A stretch of DNA of 64,000 bases, from contig NZ_CP142685.1 of assembly GCF_045689735.1 (NCBI RefSeq), forward strand, positions 1,364,001 through 1,428,000. The letters are read 5' to 3'. Shown one piece after another: positions 19,382 through 27,444 of this stretch. The first letter of the stretch is position 1. Each line of letters starts with the position of its first letter. The position numbers were made by a program, and so were the translations under genes. The notes under the pieces are model-generated. The model saw nothing but the letters and a program-made list of their open reading frames with translations, was not told the origin of the DNA and ran no database searches. The DNA comes from Halothiobacillus sp045689735. Its GTDB lineage: Bacteria; Pseudomonadota; Gammaproteobacteria; Halothiobacillales; Halothiobacillaceae.

Positions 19382-20878
19382 ATGAACCTACTCAGAAAAT
19401 CCCTGCTCTTTTCCGCACTGGCTCTGTCCTTGACCGGCACGGCACAGGCCACCCCACCGATTCAACATGTCGTCCTCATCAGTATCGATGGTCTGCATGC
19501 GGTGGATTTAGCGCGGTTTATCCAGACGCACCCGCACTCGACACTCGCGAATCTATCGCGCCAAGGCATCACCTACACCCACGCCTTCACCCCGGCACCG
19601 GCGGATTCCTTTCCCGGATTCATCGCGCTGATCACCGGCGGCACCCCAGGTCAAACCGGCGTGTACTACGATGTCAGCTATGACCGCGCCCTCTCGCCCG
19701 CCGGCAGCCATTGTCAAACCCTCGGCACCGTCGTACCGTTTGACGAAAGCATCGACCAACCGGGCAAGGCAGGCGACGATCCGGTCATCAACCCGGCGCT
19801 GCTGCCCATCGACCCCCGCAAAGGCTGCACCCCGGTCTATCCGCACCAATATCTGAAGGTAAACACCGTGTTCAATGTGGTGCGCGATGCCGGCGGCTAC
19901 ACGGCCTGGTCCGACAAACACCCGGTGTATGAAATCGCCAATGGCCCGGCAGGTGATGGGGTGGATGATCTCTATACCCCGGAAATCGGGGAAGATGCCG
20001 AAGGCAATCTGACGCAGGGACTCGACAAAATCACCGCCTCGATCACCCGAACCGAACGCTACGATGCGAAAAAAATGGCCGCCGTCATTCATGAAATGAA
20101 CGGGTTGAATCATGCAGGCAACCACCCCGCGCCCGTACCGACCCTGACCGGCCTCAACCTGCAAGCCGTCAATGTCGGCCAGAAAAAAGCCGGCTATCTG
20201 AATGCGAACGGCAAACCCACCCCGGAACTCACGGGCGCGATTGCGCACTGCGATCAACAGATTGGCCTGCTGGTCGATGATCTACGCCAACAGCACCGGC
20301 TGAACGACACGCTCCTCATTATTGTCGCCAAACATGGCAATGGCCCCATCGCCCCGAAGACGGAACGCCGCATCGACAAAGGCTTGCTCAAACAGATCAT
20401 CGAATCCGCAGCGCCCGGTGCCATCGGCCAACTCACAACAGATCGGGGCGCGCTGCTGTGGCTGAAAAAACCGGAAGATCTCGCCCGGATCGTGCAGGCT
20501 CTCCAGGGGCAACGCCAGACGCTGGGCATCCAAAAACTCTGGTTTGGTCAAACCTTGCAGCAACACTTCGGCGTTCCTGCCAACGATCATCGCCTGCCCG
20601 ATCTCATGATTGAAACCCAGCCCGGCGTCATCTACACCAAACCGGACGATCACAAACTGGCCGAGCACGGCGGCTGGCGTAACAATGATCGGCATGTTGC
20701 CTTAATGCTTTCCAATCCCCAGCTCGCCCAGCCCGGAAGCCGCGTGACTACTGCCGTAGAGACCACACAGGTCGCTCCCACGCTCCTCGCTGCCCTCGGC
20801 ATCAACCCCGATGCCCTGGAAGCGGTTGCCGACGCCCATTTATCGCCGCTGCCGAACCTCCGCTTTATCCAGCATTGA
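19382..20878 (+). CDS. secreted alkaline-phosphatase-superfamily phosphodiesterase/nucleotide pyrophosphatase
   Basis: A 498-aa protein with signal peptide MNLLRKSLLFSALALSLTGTAQA. The type I phosphodiesterase/nucleotide pyrophosphatase fold is shown by the first metal site LISIDGLHAVDL, the nucleophile region PADSFPGFIALITGG (Ser where NPP enzymes often have Thr), IVAKHGNGP, and the late EHGGWRNNDRHVALML metal-binding motif. It should release phosphate or a phospho-compound in the periplasm. As the last gene of the TonB cassette, it suggests that the imported ligand is phosphorylated or is processed after import. The start is the ATG at 19382; the TTG at 19370 adds four residues. Confidence 0.86.
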   Translation: MNLLRKSLLFSALALSLTGTAQATPPIQHVVLISIDGLHAVDLARFIQTHPHSTLANLSRQGITYTHAFTPAPADSFPGFIALITGGTPGQTGVYYDVSYDRALSPAGSHCQTLGTVVPFDESIDQPGKAGDDPVINPALLPIDPRKGCTPVYPHQYLKVNTVFNVVRDAGGYTAWSDKHPVYEIANGPAGDGVDDLYTPEIGEDAEGNLTQGLDKITASITRTERYDAKKMAAVIHEMNGLNHAGNHPAPVPTLTGLNLQAVNVGQKKAGYLNANGKPTPELTGAIAHCDQQIGLLVDDLRQQHRLNDTLLIIVAKHGNGPIAPKTERRIDKGLLKQIIESAAPGAIGQLTTDRGALLWLKKPEDLARIVQALQGQRQTLGIQKLWFGQTLQQHFGVPANDHRLPDLMIETQPGVIYTKPDDHKLAEHGGWRNNDRHVALMLSNPQLAQPGSRVTTAVETTQVAPTLLAALGINPDALEAVADAHLSPLPNLRFIQH

Positions 20879-20900
20879 GCGACTCTGCCTGCGGCGCCCC

Positions 20901-20923
20901 CTGCCGAACAAAAGGTTCGGCAG
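20901..20923 (+). terminator. hairpin after the phosphodiesterase gene
   Basis: CTGCCGAAC (20901-20909) pairs perfectly with GTTCGGCAG (20915-20923). There is no U tract, so it may act as a 3' stabiliser or a weak terminator of the TonB operon. Confidence 0.45.
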
Positions 20924-20953
20924 GACAGCCCATGGGCAAGCAACAAAATAGGC

Positions 20954-20983
20954 AAAAAAAAAACCAACCCGTCGCCGGGTTGG
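20954..20983 (-). terminator. intrinsic terminator of the candidate small RNA
   Basis: On the minus strand an 8-bp stem with a 4-nt loop is followed by an uninterrupted run of ten T. This is one of the best intrinsic terminators in the window and it points away from every neighbouring gene. Confidence 0.85.
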
Positions 20984-21143
20984 CAAAGTCAAGAAGTCAC
21001 ACTTGAAACTTCTTGGGGGCCTGGTTTTCGCCGCTTGGGCGAACCGAGCCGAACCTGAACAGGATCGACTCAAACAGGGCAAGTCCTTCTGCGGTTTAAC
21101 GCCGAACCTCTTCATGCAGGCGGGCGTCCCTTTGGTGGATGGG
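20954..21143 (-). ncRNA. candidate intergenic small RNA, family not recognised
   Basis: About 190 nt on the minus strand with no plausible protein. A promoter precedes it: TTGACA at 21180-21175 and extended -10 TGCTAAGAT at 21158-21150, spacer 19 (slightly long). A canonical intrinsic terminator ends it: CCAACCCG/CGGGTTGG stem at 20983-20964 followed by ten U. Internal hairpins include AAGAAGT/ACTTCTT and AGGACT/AGTCGATCCT. I compared it by eye with 6S, tmRNA, RNase P, SRP, CsrB-type and c-di-GMP riboswitches and found no match. No minus-strand gene lies to its right that would need this terminator. Confidence 0.55.
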
Positions 21144-21149
21144 CGATAT

Positions 21150-21180
21150 ATCTTAGCAAATACATTGCCAGATATGTCAA
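21150..21180 (-). promoter_or_regulatory. sigma-70-like promoter of the candidate small RNA
   Basis: Minus strand: perfect -35 TTGACA (21180-21175) and extended -10 TGCTAAGAT (21158-21150, hexamer 4/6 matches). The 19-bp spacer is longer than ideal. Start of transcription is expected near 21143. Confidence 0.45.
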
Positions 21181-21411
21181 TAAAAACATATCGAGCGAGG
21201 ATAAACCATTAAAAACAGGTTGTTATCAAAACAATCAGCAAACAATGGGCAAGAACCCCTTTGCTCTTCGGCACGATTCCGTCGCGCCAAGCCAATGAAA
21301 ATTGCAATACCCATGCAAAACACCGGCAGATCGATGCGGATCGGGCTTGTCAAATCGTTGTCACATAAGAGGCGCAACATCCCGCAACAAACTCAGACTA
21401 GAGTCGGCCTC

Positions 21412-22623
21412 ATGCTGAAAGAAATTCGCTTTGCGGGGGATCTATTGATCGAAGCCCGCGCCGTCACGCCGGCATTCTCCAATGCTGACATCATGGGTCT
21501 GTTTGCGCAGAAGGCCAGCCTGCGGAATCTGCCCGTGCTGCATGAGGACGACCGCCCACTGGGGTTGATCAACCGCAATCTGTTCCACAGCAACATGACG
21601 AAACCGTACTACCCCGAGTTGTACAGTCAGAAAAGTTGCATCACCTTCATGGATAAAGATCCGTTGATCGTCGAGGCGTCCGTGCGCATCGAGCAACTCA
21701 CGGCACTCGCCGTCGAGGCCGGGGATAAGGTATTCACCGACGGGTTCATCATCGTGCAGGACGGCAAGTATCAGGGCATCGGCCAGGTGCTGGATTTGAT
21801 GCACGCCATGACCGAATTGCAAGCCCGCCAGCATCGGTTGCTGATGGAATCCATCGAGTACGCCAGCGTCATCCAGCAATCGATCATGAAACCCGCCCGG
21901 CTGGCACTGGAAGCGCACTATCCAGAAAATCACTGGTTGGTCTGGGAGCCCCGCGATGTGGTGGGCGGCGATTTGTTTCAATTCATCCCCACCGAGGACG
22001 GCTTTTTGGCGGTGTTATTCGACTGCACCGGCCATGGCGTGCCCGGCGCGTTCATGACGCTGATTGCCGAATCCGCACTGGAACAGGCGCTTGCCCAACA
22101 CGGCAACCAGAACCCGGCCATGCTCCTTGCGGCCGTCAACCAACACATCAAACGGGCGCTCAATCAGCACAAGGCCGCGCCGGATGAACAGGAAAATTCT
22201 GATGACGGGCTCGATGGCGTGATCGTCCGATATGAACGCGAAAAGTCCTGCCTGACCTTTGCCGGTGCCCATTCCCCGCTGCTGGTTCTTGACCAGGAAG
22301 GCGACGCCCCACTGCGCAGTTTCTCTGGTGACCGCAAGGGCGTGGGTTATGCCAATACGCCGATGGATGCCGTGTGGCAAAACCAGACCATCCCGATCAC
22401 TGCGCCGGCGCGGGTGTTTTTGCTGAGTGATGGCGTCATCGACCAGATCGGGGGCGCCAAGCGCATTGCCTTTGGCAAGCGGCGTCTGAGCGATTTCTTG
22501 ACGAGCCAGCGGCACGCGCTCATGGCGGATCAGGTCGAGGCGTTCCGCCATCTTTTCAGCCAGTATCAGGGCACCGAAGCGCGCCGGGATGATGTCACCC
22601 TCTTGGCGCTGAATGTGGGCTGA
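21412..22623 (+). CDS. siaA: SiaA-like PP2C/SpoIIE serine phosphatase with N-terminal CBS-like domain
   Basis: A 403-aa protein. Residues about 15-135 form a CBS-like sensor module (NLPVLHEDDRPLGLINRNLF and DGFIIVQDGKYQGIG) of the kind found fused to GGDEF proteins. A short linker helix precedes a SpoIIE/PP2C phosphatase domain with RDVVGGDLF, DCTGHGVPGAFMT, LSDGVIDQIGG and RRDDVTLLAL metal-binding motifs. In Pseudomonas, SiaA dephosphorylates SiaC and is a membrane HAMP protein; this version has no membrane segment. The ATG at 21412 begins the CBS-like domain; the frame is open to 21220 without recognisable homology. The gene heads a four-gene operon. Confidence 0.85.
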   Translation: MLKEIRFAGDLLIEARAVTPAFSNADIMGLFAQKASLRNLPVLHEDDRPLGLINRNLFHSNMTKPYYPELYSQKSCITFMDKDPLIVEASVRIEQLTALAVEAGDKVFTDGFIIVQDGKYQGIGQVLDLMHAMTELQARQHRLLMESIEYASVIQQSIMKPARLALEAHYPENHWLVWEPRDVVGGDLFQFIPTEDGFLAVLFDCTGHGVPGAFMTLIAESALEQALAQHGNQNPAMLLAAVNQHIKRALNQHKAAPDEQENSDDGLDGVIVRYEREKSCLTFAGAHSPLLVLDQEGDAPLRSFSGDRKGVGYANTPMDAVWQNQTIPITAPARVFLLSDGVIDQIGGAKRIAFGKRRLSDFLTSQRHALMADQVEAFRHLFSQYQGTEARRDDVTLLALNVG

Positions 22624-22657
22624 CCCGCTTTGTAATGAGCACAAAGGACTTTGAACC

Positions 22658-23230
22658 ATGAACGACGCGCCCGACCTTCAGCCCCCCGCCATCACCGATT
22701 CGCCCTGCTTCCCAGGGCTGGTTGAGGGGTTGATTTTCTTCTACGCAGGCTATTTTTCGCAGAACATCATCAATGCGATTGGCGATGCCGTCCGCTTGCG
22801 CCTGGAACAATCCGATGCCCCGGGCGGGGTGCGCCGCAAGATTTTCTCCACCTTCATCGAAATGGCGCAGAACATCGTGCACTACTCCAGCGACATGCTG
22901 ACGCCACCGGATCAGGCCACCCTGGAAATGCGCGCTGGCTCGGTCATGGTGATGCATACCGAGGGACGATTCTTCATCACCTGCGCCAACCCGGTGGACG
23001 CGCAATACGCCGACAAACTCAAAGGCATTCTGGAACCCCTGCGGCAAATGAACGCCGATCAGATCAAAGATGCCTACCGCAAAACCCTGCGCGCAGAGAC
23101 CGATCAAGACAGCAAAGGCGCTGGCCTCGGGTTTTTGACCATTGCCAAAGACAGCTCTGCCCCCGTCGAATTTCATTTCGCGCCCAATGAACACGGGTTG
23201 TTCATGTTCACCCTCAAGGCCACCATTTAA
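22658..23230 (+). CDS. siaB: SiaB family protein kinase
   Basis: A 190-aa protein of the DUF6272/SiaB family, GHKL-like kinases that phosphorylate SiaC. Visible family features are FSTFIEMAQNIVHYS (histidine-kinase N-box-like E/N region, about residues 65-80) and KGAGLGFLTIAKDSSAPVEF (G-box-like glycines, about 150-165). It stands between the phosphatase and the SiaC substrate, matching the Pseudomonas siaABCD order. Confidence 0.88.
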   Translation: MNDAPDLQPPAITDSPCFPGLVEGLIFFYAGYFSQNIINAIGDAVRLRLEQSDAPGGVRRKIFSTFIEMAQNIVHYSSDMLTPPDQATLEMRAGSVMVMHTEGRFFITCANPVDAQYADKLKGILEPLRQMNADQIKDAYRKTLRAETDQDSKGAGLGFLTIAKDSSAPVEFHFAPNEHGLFMFTLKATI

Positions 23231-23259
23231 TACCGGCCGCGCCATCCAAGGATCGCCTC

Positions 23260-23646
23260 ATGGAAACGCTCCACCGCCCCGCCACCAGCAACACGCCTGA
23301 AGTCCTATTCGACTTTAGAAACAGCCACCTATCGCTTCGGGGAGAGTCCTACCCCGAAAGTGCCGCCGCGTTTTATGGAGAAATTTTGGCGCAAACCAGC
23401 GCCTGGCTCGATCAACTGCACGATGCCCGGATTCATGTCGAAGTGCAGCTCAACTACTTCAACAGCTCCAGTACCAAAATGCTATTCAGTCTGTTCGACC
23501 GGCTGAATCAGGCCGTGGAAGACGGCAATACCGTCGTCCTCGACTGGCATCATGATGTGGACGACGAGACCATCCTCGAATTCGGACTCGAACTCGCCGA
23601 AGACTTCCCGGCCATTGAATTTCATGCCCAGCCGATCGAATCCTGA
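23260..23646 (+). CDS. siaC: SiaC family regulatory phosphoprotein
   Basis: A 128-aa DUF1987 protein. In Pseudomonas aeruginosa, unphosphorylated SiaC binds and activates the diguanylate cyclase SiaD, and SiaB/SiaA set its phosphorylation on a threonine. The corresponding motif here is YFNSSSTKMLF, making Thr72 (or Ser71) the likely site. The C-terminus is acidic. Its stop overlaps the siaD start, so SiaC and SiaD are coupled. Confidence 0.9.
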   Translation: METLHRPATSNTPEVLFDFRNSHLSLRGESYPESAAAFYGEILAQTSAWLDQLHDARIHVEVQLNYFNSSSTKMLFSLFDRLNQAVEDGNTVVLDWHHDVDDETILEFGLELAEDFPAIEFHAQPIES

Positions 23647-24374
23647 TGAGCATCCCGGCCGAACCCGATCTGTTTGCCCGAGAACGGGCGGTCCTCGACC
23701 ACGCCCTGCGTGCGCACGCAGATCCCTCCCCGGCGGTGATCCATCACGCCCTCGGCGAACTGATCAGCGAATATGAACGGGTGATCCGCGACATGCGACG
23801 GGTCATCAGCCATTCCGACCGCACCGAACTGGAACTCAATATTGCCAACCAACGCCTGCGCGAACTGACGGAAGCTCTCAGCTACCAGAACCGGCACGAC
23901 GGCTTGACCCGGCTACTCAATCGCAACAGCCTGATTCACGAGGCCGAAACCCTGCTAAGACAACAAGCGATCGCCCTGATCCTGCTCGATATCGACCACT
24001 TCAAGCAAATCAACGACCGCTACGGCCACCCAACGGGCGACAAAGTGCTCACCGCCTTGGCCGCCGCCATGCAAGACACCATCGGCCAAGCAGGTCACTG
24101 CGGCCGGCTGGGGGGCGAAGAATTCGGCGTGGTGCTCGCCACAGATCGGCTCGATACCGCCGAGCACGCCGCCAAACAATTGAGCGAACGCATCCGCCAA
24201 ATTCGCCTGACGGAAGAAATTGGCCTGCGCGTGACTGCCTCCTTGAGTGTCGCCGTCGCGGAATCGGGCGTCCCCTTCGACATCCTCTATCAATGCACCG
24301 ATGACGGGTTATACCGCGCTAAACACAGTGGCCGAGATCGCATCGAAACCATTGCAGATCGCTTAACGCCATAA
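23646..24374 (+). CDS. siaD: SiaD-type GGDEF diguanylate cyclase
   Basis: A 242-aa cytoplasmic cyclase that makes c-di-GMP. An N-terminal alpha-helical region (residues 1-80) forms a stalk that in SiaD binds SiaC. The GGDEF domain has DHFKQINDRYGHPTGD and an intact active site GGEEF (residues 156-160). The inhibitory I-site (RxxD) normally nine residues before this is GQAG, so product inhibition at that site is not expected. It closes the operon; no strong terminator follows. Confidence 0.92.
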   Translation: MSIPAEPDLFARERAVLDHALRAHADPSPAVIHHALGELISEYERVIRDMRRVISHSDRTELELNIANQRLRELTEALSYQNRHDGLTRLLNRNSLIHEAETLLRQQAIALILLDIDHFKQINDRYGHPTGDKVLTALAAAMQDTIGQAGHCGRLGGEEFGVVLATDRLDTAEHAAKQLSERIRQIRLTEEIGLRVTASLSVAVAESGVPFDILYQCTDDGLYRAKHSGRDRIETIADRLTP

Positions 24375-24769
24375 CCTCGCCCAGATCACCGGGGATTCAA
24401 GCCCCCGCCGTTCGCCGAGACAGTAGCATCACACCGGATGCCCGCACTCGCGCACAAACACAACGCATTCGCGTGCTGCACCGCGCGATGGATTGCACAA
24501 AAAATCATTAGCATGCTATCTTTAACCGCGAAGTTGAGTTTTGCGCTAAGGCATTGGAGCCATTGCCCCTGAATTTCCGTCAGTCTGTCGTCGCCAATCG
24601 CCGTGGCACCTACGGTTTCAGGCCAATCAACGAGCCATCAAGCCACACACAACTCAGCCAGAGAAACCCGTCGATTTTTTATACTACACTCGCTCGGCGC
24701 GGGTGCCCCTTAACCCGACCAGATTCCCCGACCTGATTCGCCCCATCCTGTTTAGGAGCCTCCCCAAAG
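24375..24769. other. 395-bp intergenic region before the efflux operon
   Basis: It holds the promoter and palindrome at 24493-24522, leaving a leader of about 240 bp before the efflux operon. A 60-codon frame at 24554-24736 lacks homology and is not called. A weak GGGG/CCCC hairpin near 24399-24414 may mark the end of the sia transcript. Confidence 0.5.
24493..24522 (+). promoter_or_regulatory. promoter with embedded TAGCATGCTA palindrome (putative MarR/SlyA-type operator)
   Basis: -35-like TTGCAC (24493-24498) and -10-like TATCTT (24517-24522) are 18 bp apart. A perfect 10-bp palindrome TAGCATGCTA (24509-24518) lies in the spacer and touches the -10. With flanks it reads TTAGCATGCTAT, close to the SlyA consensus TTAGCAAGCTAA. 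This is a typical repressor arrangement for a drug-efflux operon. No regulator gene is adjacent. Confidence 0.45.
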
Positions 24770-26305
24770 ATGCCCGCTGCGCGAACCACGCCCGCTCTGA
24801 CCCGCCTGGATTGGCCTCTGCGCCTGCTCACGGCGGGGTTGCTCATTGGCATGACCGGCTGTTCGGCGGTCGGACCGAACTTTGTCCCTCCGGCGGCGCC
24901 GGATAGCCCGCACTACACCCCCCAGGCGTTGCCCACACAGACGCAAGCCACGCCCGATACGGCGCAAGGGAACGCGCAGTCATTGACCGCGCAGACCAGC
25001 CCGACGCGGTGGTGGCAGACCTTCGGCAATCCCGCCCTCGATCAGCTCATCGCCCAGGCGCTGGATAACAGCCCGACGCTCGCCGCCGCACAGGCGCGGC
25101 TGGAGCAGGCGCGCAAAGCGTATCAGGCGCAGGCGGGTGCCAGCGAATTACCCCAGGTCAACGCCAGCTTCACCGGGCAAGATCAGGGCAGCAACAATTC
25201 GCAGATCGGGCAAGAAGGGGGAAAACGGCAATTTGCGCTGTATCACGCCGGAATCGCCGTCAGCTATAACCTCGATCTGTTTGGCGGCAATCGTCGCACC
25301 CTTGAGGCGCTGGCCGCGCAAGCCGATTACCAACAGTACGAACTCGCCGCCGCCCGTCTCACCCTGGCGGGCAATATTGCTGTGCAGGCCATGACACAGG
25401 CGATGCTCAATGACCAGATCCGCACCACTCAGGCGATTTTGCGCGATCAGGATCGGCAGATCGAACTGATGACGGCACGGCTGGCGCTGGGCGCTGCCAC
25501 CCGCGCCGATGTGCTCTCACTCAAGACACAACGCGCTCAAACGGCCGCCACGCTGCCGCCGCTGCAATTCAAACGCGCGCAGGCCGATCACCTGCTGGCC
25601 ACGCTCACGGGGCAGCAGCCGAGCCAGGCGAACATCCCCGCCTTCTCGCTCGATCAATTTACCCTGCCCGCATCCCTCCCGGTCATCGTCCCCTCGGAAT
25701 GGGTCGCCAATCGGCCCGACATCGGCGCCGCCAGCGCCCTGCTGCATGTCGCCAGTGCCCAGTATGGCGTGGCGCTGTCCAACCTCTATCCGCAGATCAA
25801 TTTGAGTGCGACCCTGGGTTCACAAGCACTCACCCCGGCGGCGCTGTTCAATGCCGATTCGATCATCTGGAGCCTGGTCGCTGGCCTCACCCAGCCGCTG
25901 TTCAATGGTGGCTTGAAAGCGGGTGCCGAAGCGGCCAAGGCCGCCCTTGCCGAAGCCGCCGCCAACTACCAGCAGGCCGTTCTGGATGGGTTGCGCAACA
26001 CCGCGGATGCCCTGCGTGCCATCGAAATTGACGCCCAGACCCTGAACGCCCAAGTCGCCGCCCAACAGGCCGCGAAAGACTCGTTACAACTGACGGAACA
26101 ACAACTGAAACTCGGTTCGACCACTGCCCTGCAGCTCCTCACGGCGCAACAGCAGGTGCAACAAACCCAATTGCTGACGCTGGCCGCGCGCATGCAGCGC
26201 CTGACGGATTCGGTCGCGCTGTATCAGGCCATGGGGAGTCCAACGCCCCCGCCCAGTACCCCCTCTTCTCGTTCCCATGATTTGCCGGAGACTGTCACCC
26301 CATGA
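24770..26305 (+). CDS. RND efflux outer-membrane factor, NodT family lipoprotein
   Basis: A 511-aa TolC-like channel that completes the efflux pump through the outer membrane. The N-terminus is a lipoprotein signal (LLIGMTGC, Cys at about residue 31) followed by SAVGPNFVPP, the usual NodT start. Two OEP domains follow (WWQTFGNPALDQLIAQALDNSPTL begins the first; the second contains PDIGAASALLHVASAQYG), with long helical repeats rich in A, Q and L. It overlaps the adaptor gene by 4 nt. Confidence 0.94.
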   Translation: MPAARTTPALTRLDWPLRLLTAGLLIGMTGCSAVGPNFVPPAAPDSPHYTPQALPTQTQATPDTAQGNAQSLTAQTSPTRWWQTFGNPALDQLIAQALDNSPTLAAAQARLEQARKAYQAQAGASELPQVNASFTGQDQGSNNSQIGQEGGKRQFALYHAGIAVSYNLDLFGGNRRTLEALAAQADYQQYELAAARLTLAGNIAVQAMTQAMLNDQIRTTQAILRDQDRQIELMTARLALGAATRADVLSLKTQRAQTAATLPPLQFKRAQADHLLATLTGQQPSQANIPAFSLDQFTLPASLPVIVPSEWVANRPDIGAASALLHVASAQYGVALSNLYPQINLSATLGSQALTPAALFNADSIIWSLVAGLTQPLFNGGLKAGAEAAKAALAEAAANYQQAVLDGLRNTADALRAIEIDAQTLNAQVAAQQAAKDSLQLTEQQLKLGSTTALQLLTAQQQVQQTQLLTLAARMQRLTDSVALYQAMGSPTPPPSTPSSRSHDLPETVTP

Positions 26306-27444
26306 CCAAAGGTACCCCCATCCGCATGATCGTCATGCTGCTTCTGGTTGCGCTGGTTTTCGGCGGCATCTATGGCTTCCAGGTCTTTCGCAACAAAATG
26401 ATCGACAAGGCGATTCGGGGGCATGGCATGCCCCCGCAAACCGTTTCGACCATGGTCGTCGAACCCAGTGAATGGCAGCCGAAAATCGAGGCCGTGGGCA
26501 CGCTGCGTGCGGTGCAATCGACCAATCTCACCACCGAAGTCTCCGGCCTGATCAAGGCCATTCATTTCAAATCCGGCGAGTCGGTCAAGGCCGGCCAAGT
26601 GCTGCTCGAACTGAATGCAGACCCGCTCAAAGCGCAACTGCCCCAATTGCAGGCCAATGTGACGCTGGCCGAACAGAACCTCCAACGCGATCGCGCACAA
26701 CTCAAGATTCAGGCCGTAAGCCAGGCGGTGATCGACAGTGATGAAGCCACGCTCAAGAGCGCCAAGTCACAGCTCGACGCCCAAAACGCCCTGATTGCGC
26801 AAAAAACGCTGCGCGCGCCGTTTGCCGGGGTGCTCGGGATCCGGCAAGTCGATCTCGGCCAGTTTCTCGCGGCGGGCACCGCCGTGGTGAGCCTGCAACA
26901 TCTCGATCCGATGTATCTGGATTTCAAGATTCCGCAGTCGCAACTGCATTTGATCCAGATCGGCGATGCCCTGACGGTAGAGACCAATGCCGCACCCGGC
27001 CAAACCTTCCAGGGCAAAATTCAGGCGATCGAGCCACAAATCGATACGGCGACCCGCAATCTCACGGTGCGCGCCGAAATTGCCAACCCCGACGGCAAAC
27101 TCCTGCCCGGGGTATTTGCTACCGCCCAACTCCGCCAGGGCAACCCGGAATCCTTCCTGACCTTACCCACCACCGCCATTGCCTATAACCCCTACGGCAG
27201 CACCGTGTTCGTGGTGGTGGACAAAGGACAGGGCGCGGACGGCAAACCCCAGCAGGTGGCCGAACAACGCTTTGTCACCACCGGCATGACTCGGGGCGAC
27301 CAGACGGCCATTCTCAGCGGTCTGAAAGCGGGCGAAACCGTGGTGACGGCGGGACAAATCAAACTGCGTAATGGCACCCCCGTCCTGATCAACAACACGA
27401 TCGAACCGAGTAACAACCCCCATCCCGAGGTGAAGGACGAATGA
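26302..27444 (+). CDS. RND efflux periplasmic adaptor subunit
   Basis: Membrane fusion protein, 380 aa. An N-terminal membrane anchor (MIVMLLLVALVFGGIYGFQVF) replaces a lipobox. It is followed by a lipoyl half-motif (GLIKAIHFKSGESVKAGQVLLEL), an alpha hairpin of about 60 residues, the second lipoyl half (LRAPFAGVLGIRQVDLGQFL) and beta-barrel domains. It links the permease to the outer-membrane factor. Start and stop overlap neighbours (ATGA at both ends), indicating one operon. Confidence 0.94.
   Translation: MTKGTPIRMIVMLLLVALVFGGIYGFQVFRNKMIDKAIRGHGMPPQTVSTMVVEPSEWQPKIEAVGTLRAVQSTNLTTEVSGLIKAIHFKSGESVKAGQVLLELNADPLKAQLPQLQANVTLAEQNLQRDRAQLKIQAVSQAVIDSDEATLKSAKSQLDAQNALIAQKTLRAPFAGVLGIRQVDLGQFLAAGTAVVSLQHLDPMYLDFKIPQSQLHLIQIGDALTVETNAAPGQTFQGKIQAIEPQIDTATRNLTVRAEIANPDGKLLPGVFATAQLRQGNPESFLTLPTTAIAYNPYGSTVFVVVDKGQGADGKPQQVAEQRFVTTGMTRGDQTAILSGLKAGETVVTAGQIKLRNGTPVLINNTIEPSNNPHPEVKDE

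Noticed and set aside
20954..21143. Assignment of the intergenic RNA to 6S RNA, c-di-GMP riboswitch, or a CsrB-type sponge
   Set aside because: No large central bubble with closing stem as in 6S, no GEMM core motifs, and only two GGA triplets.
24554..24736. 60-codon frame before the efflux operon
   Set aside because: No ribosome-binding site of note, no homology, and it overlaps the probable 5' leader.
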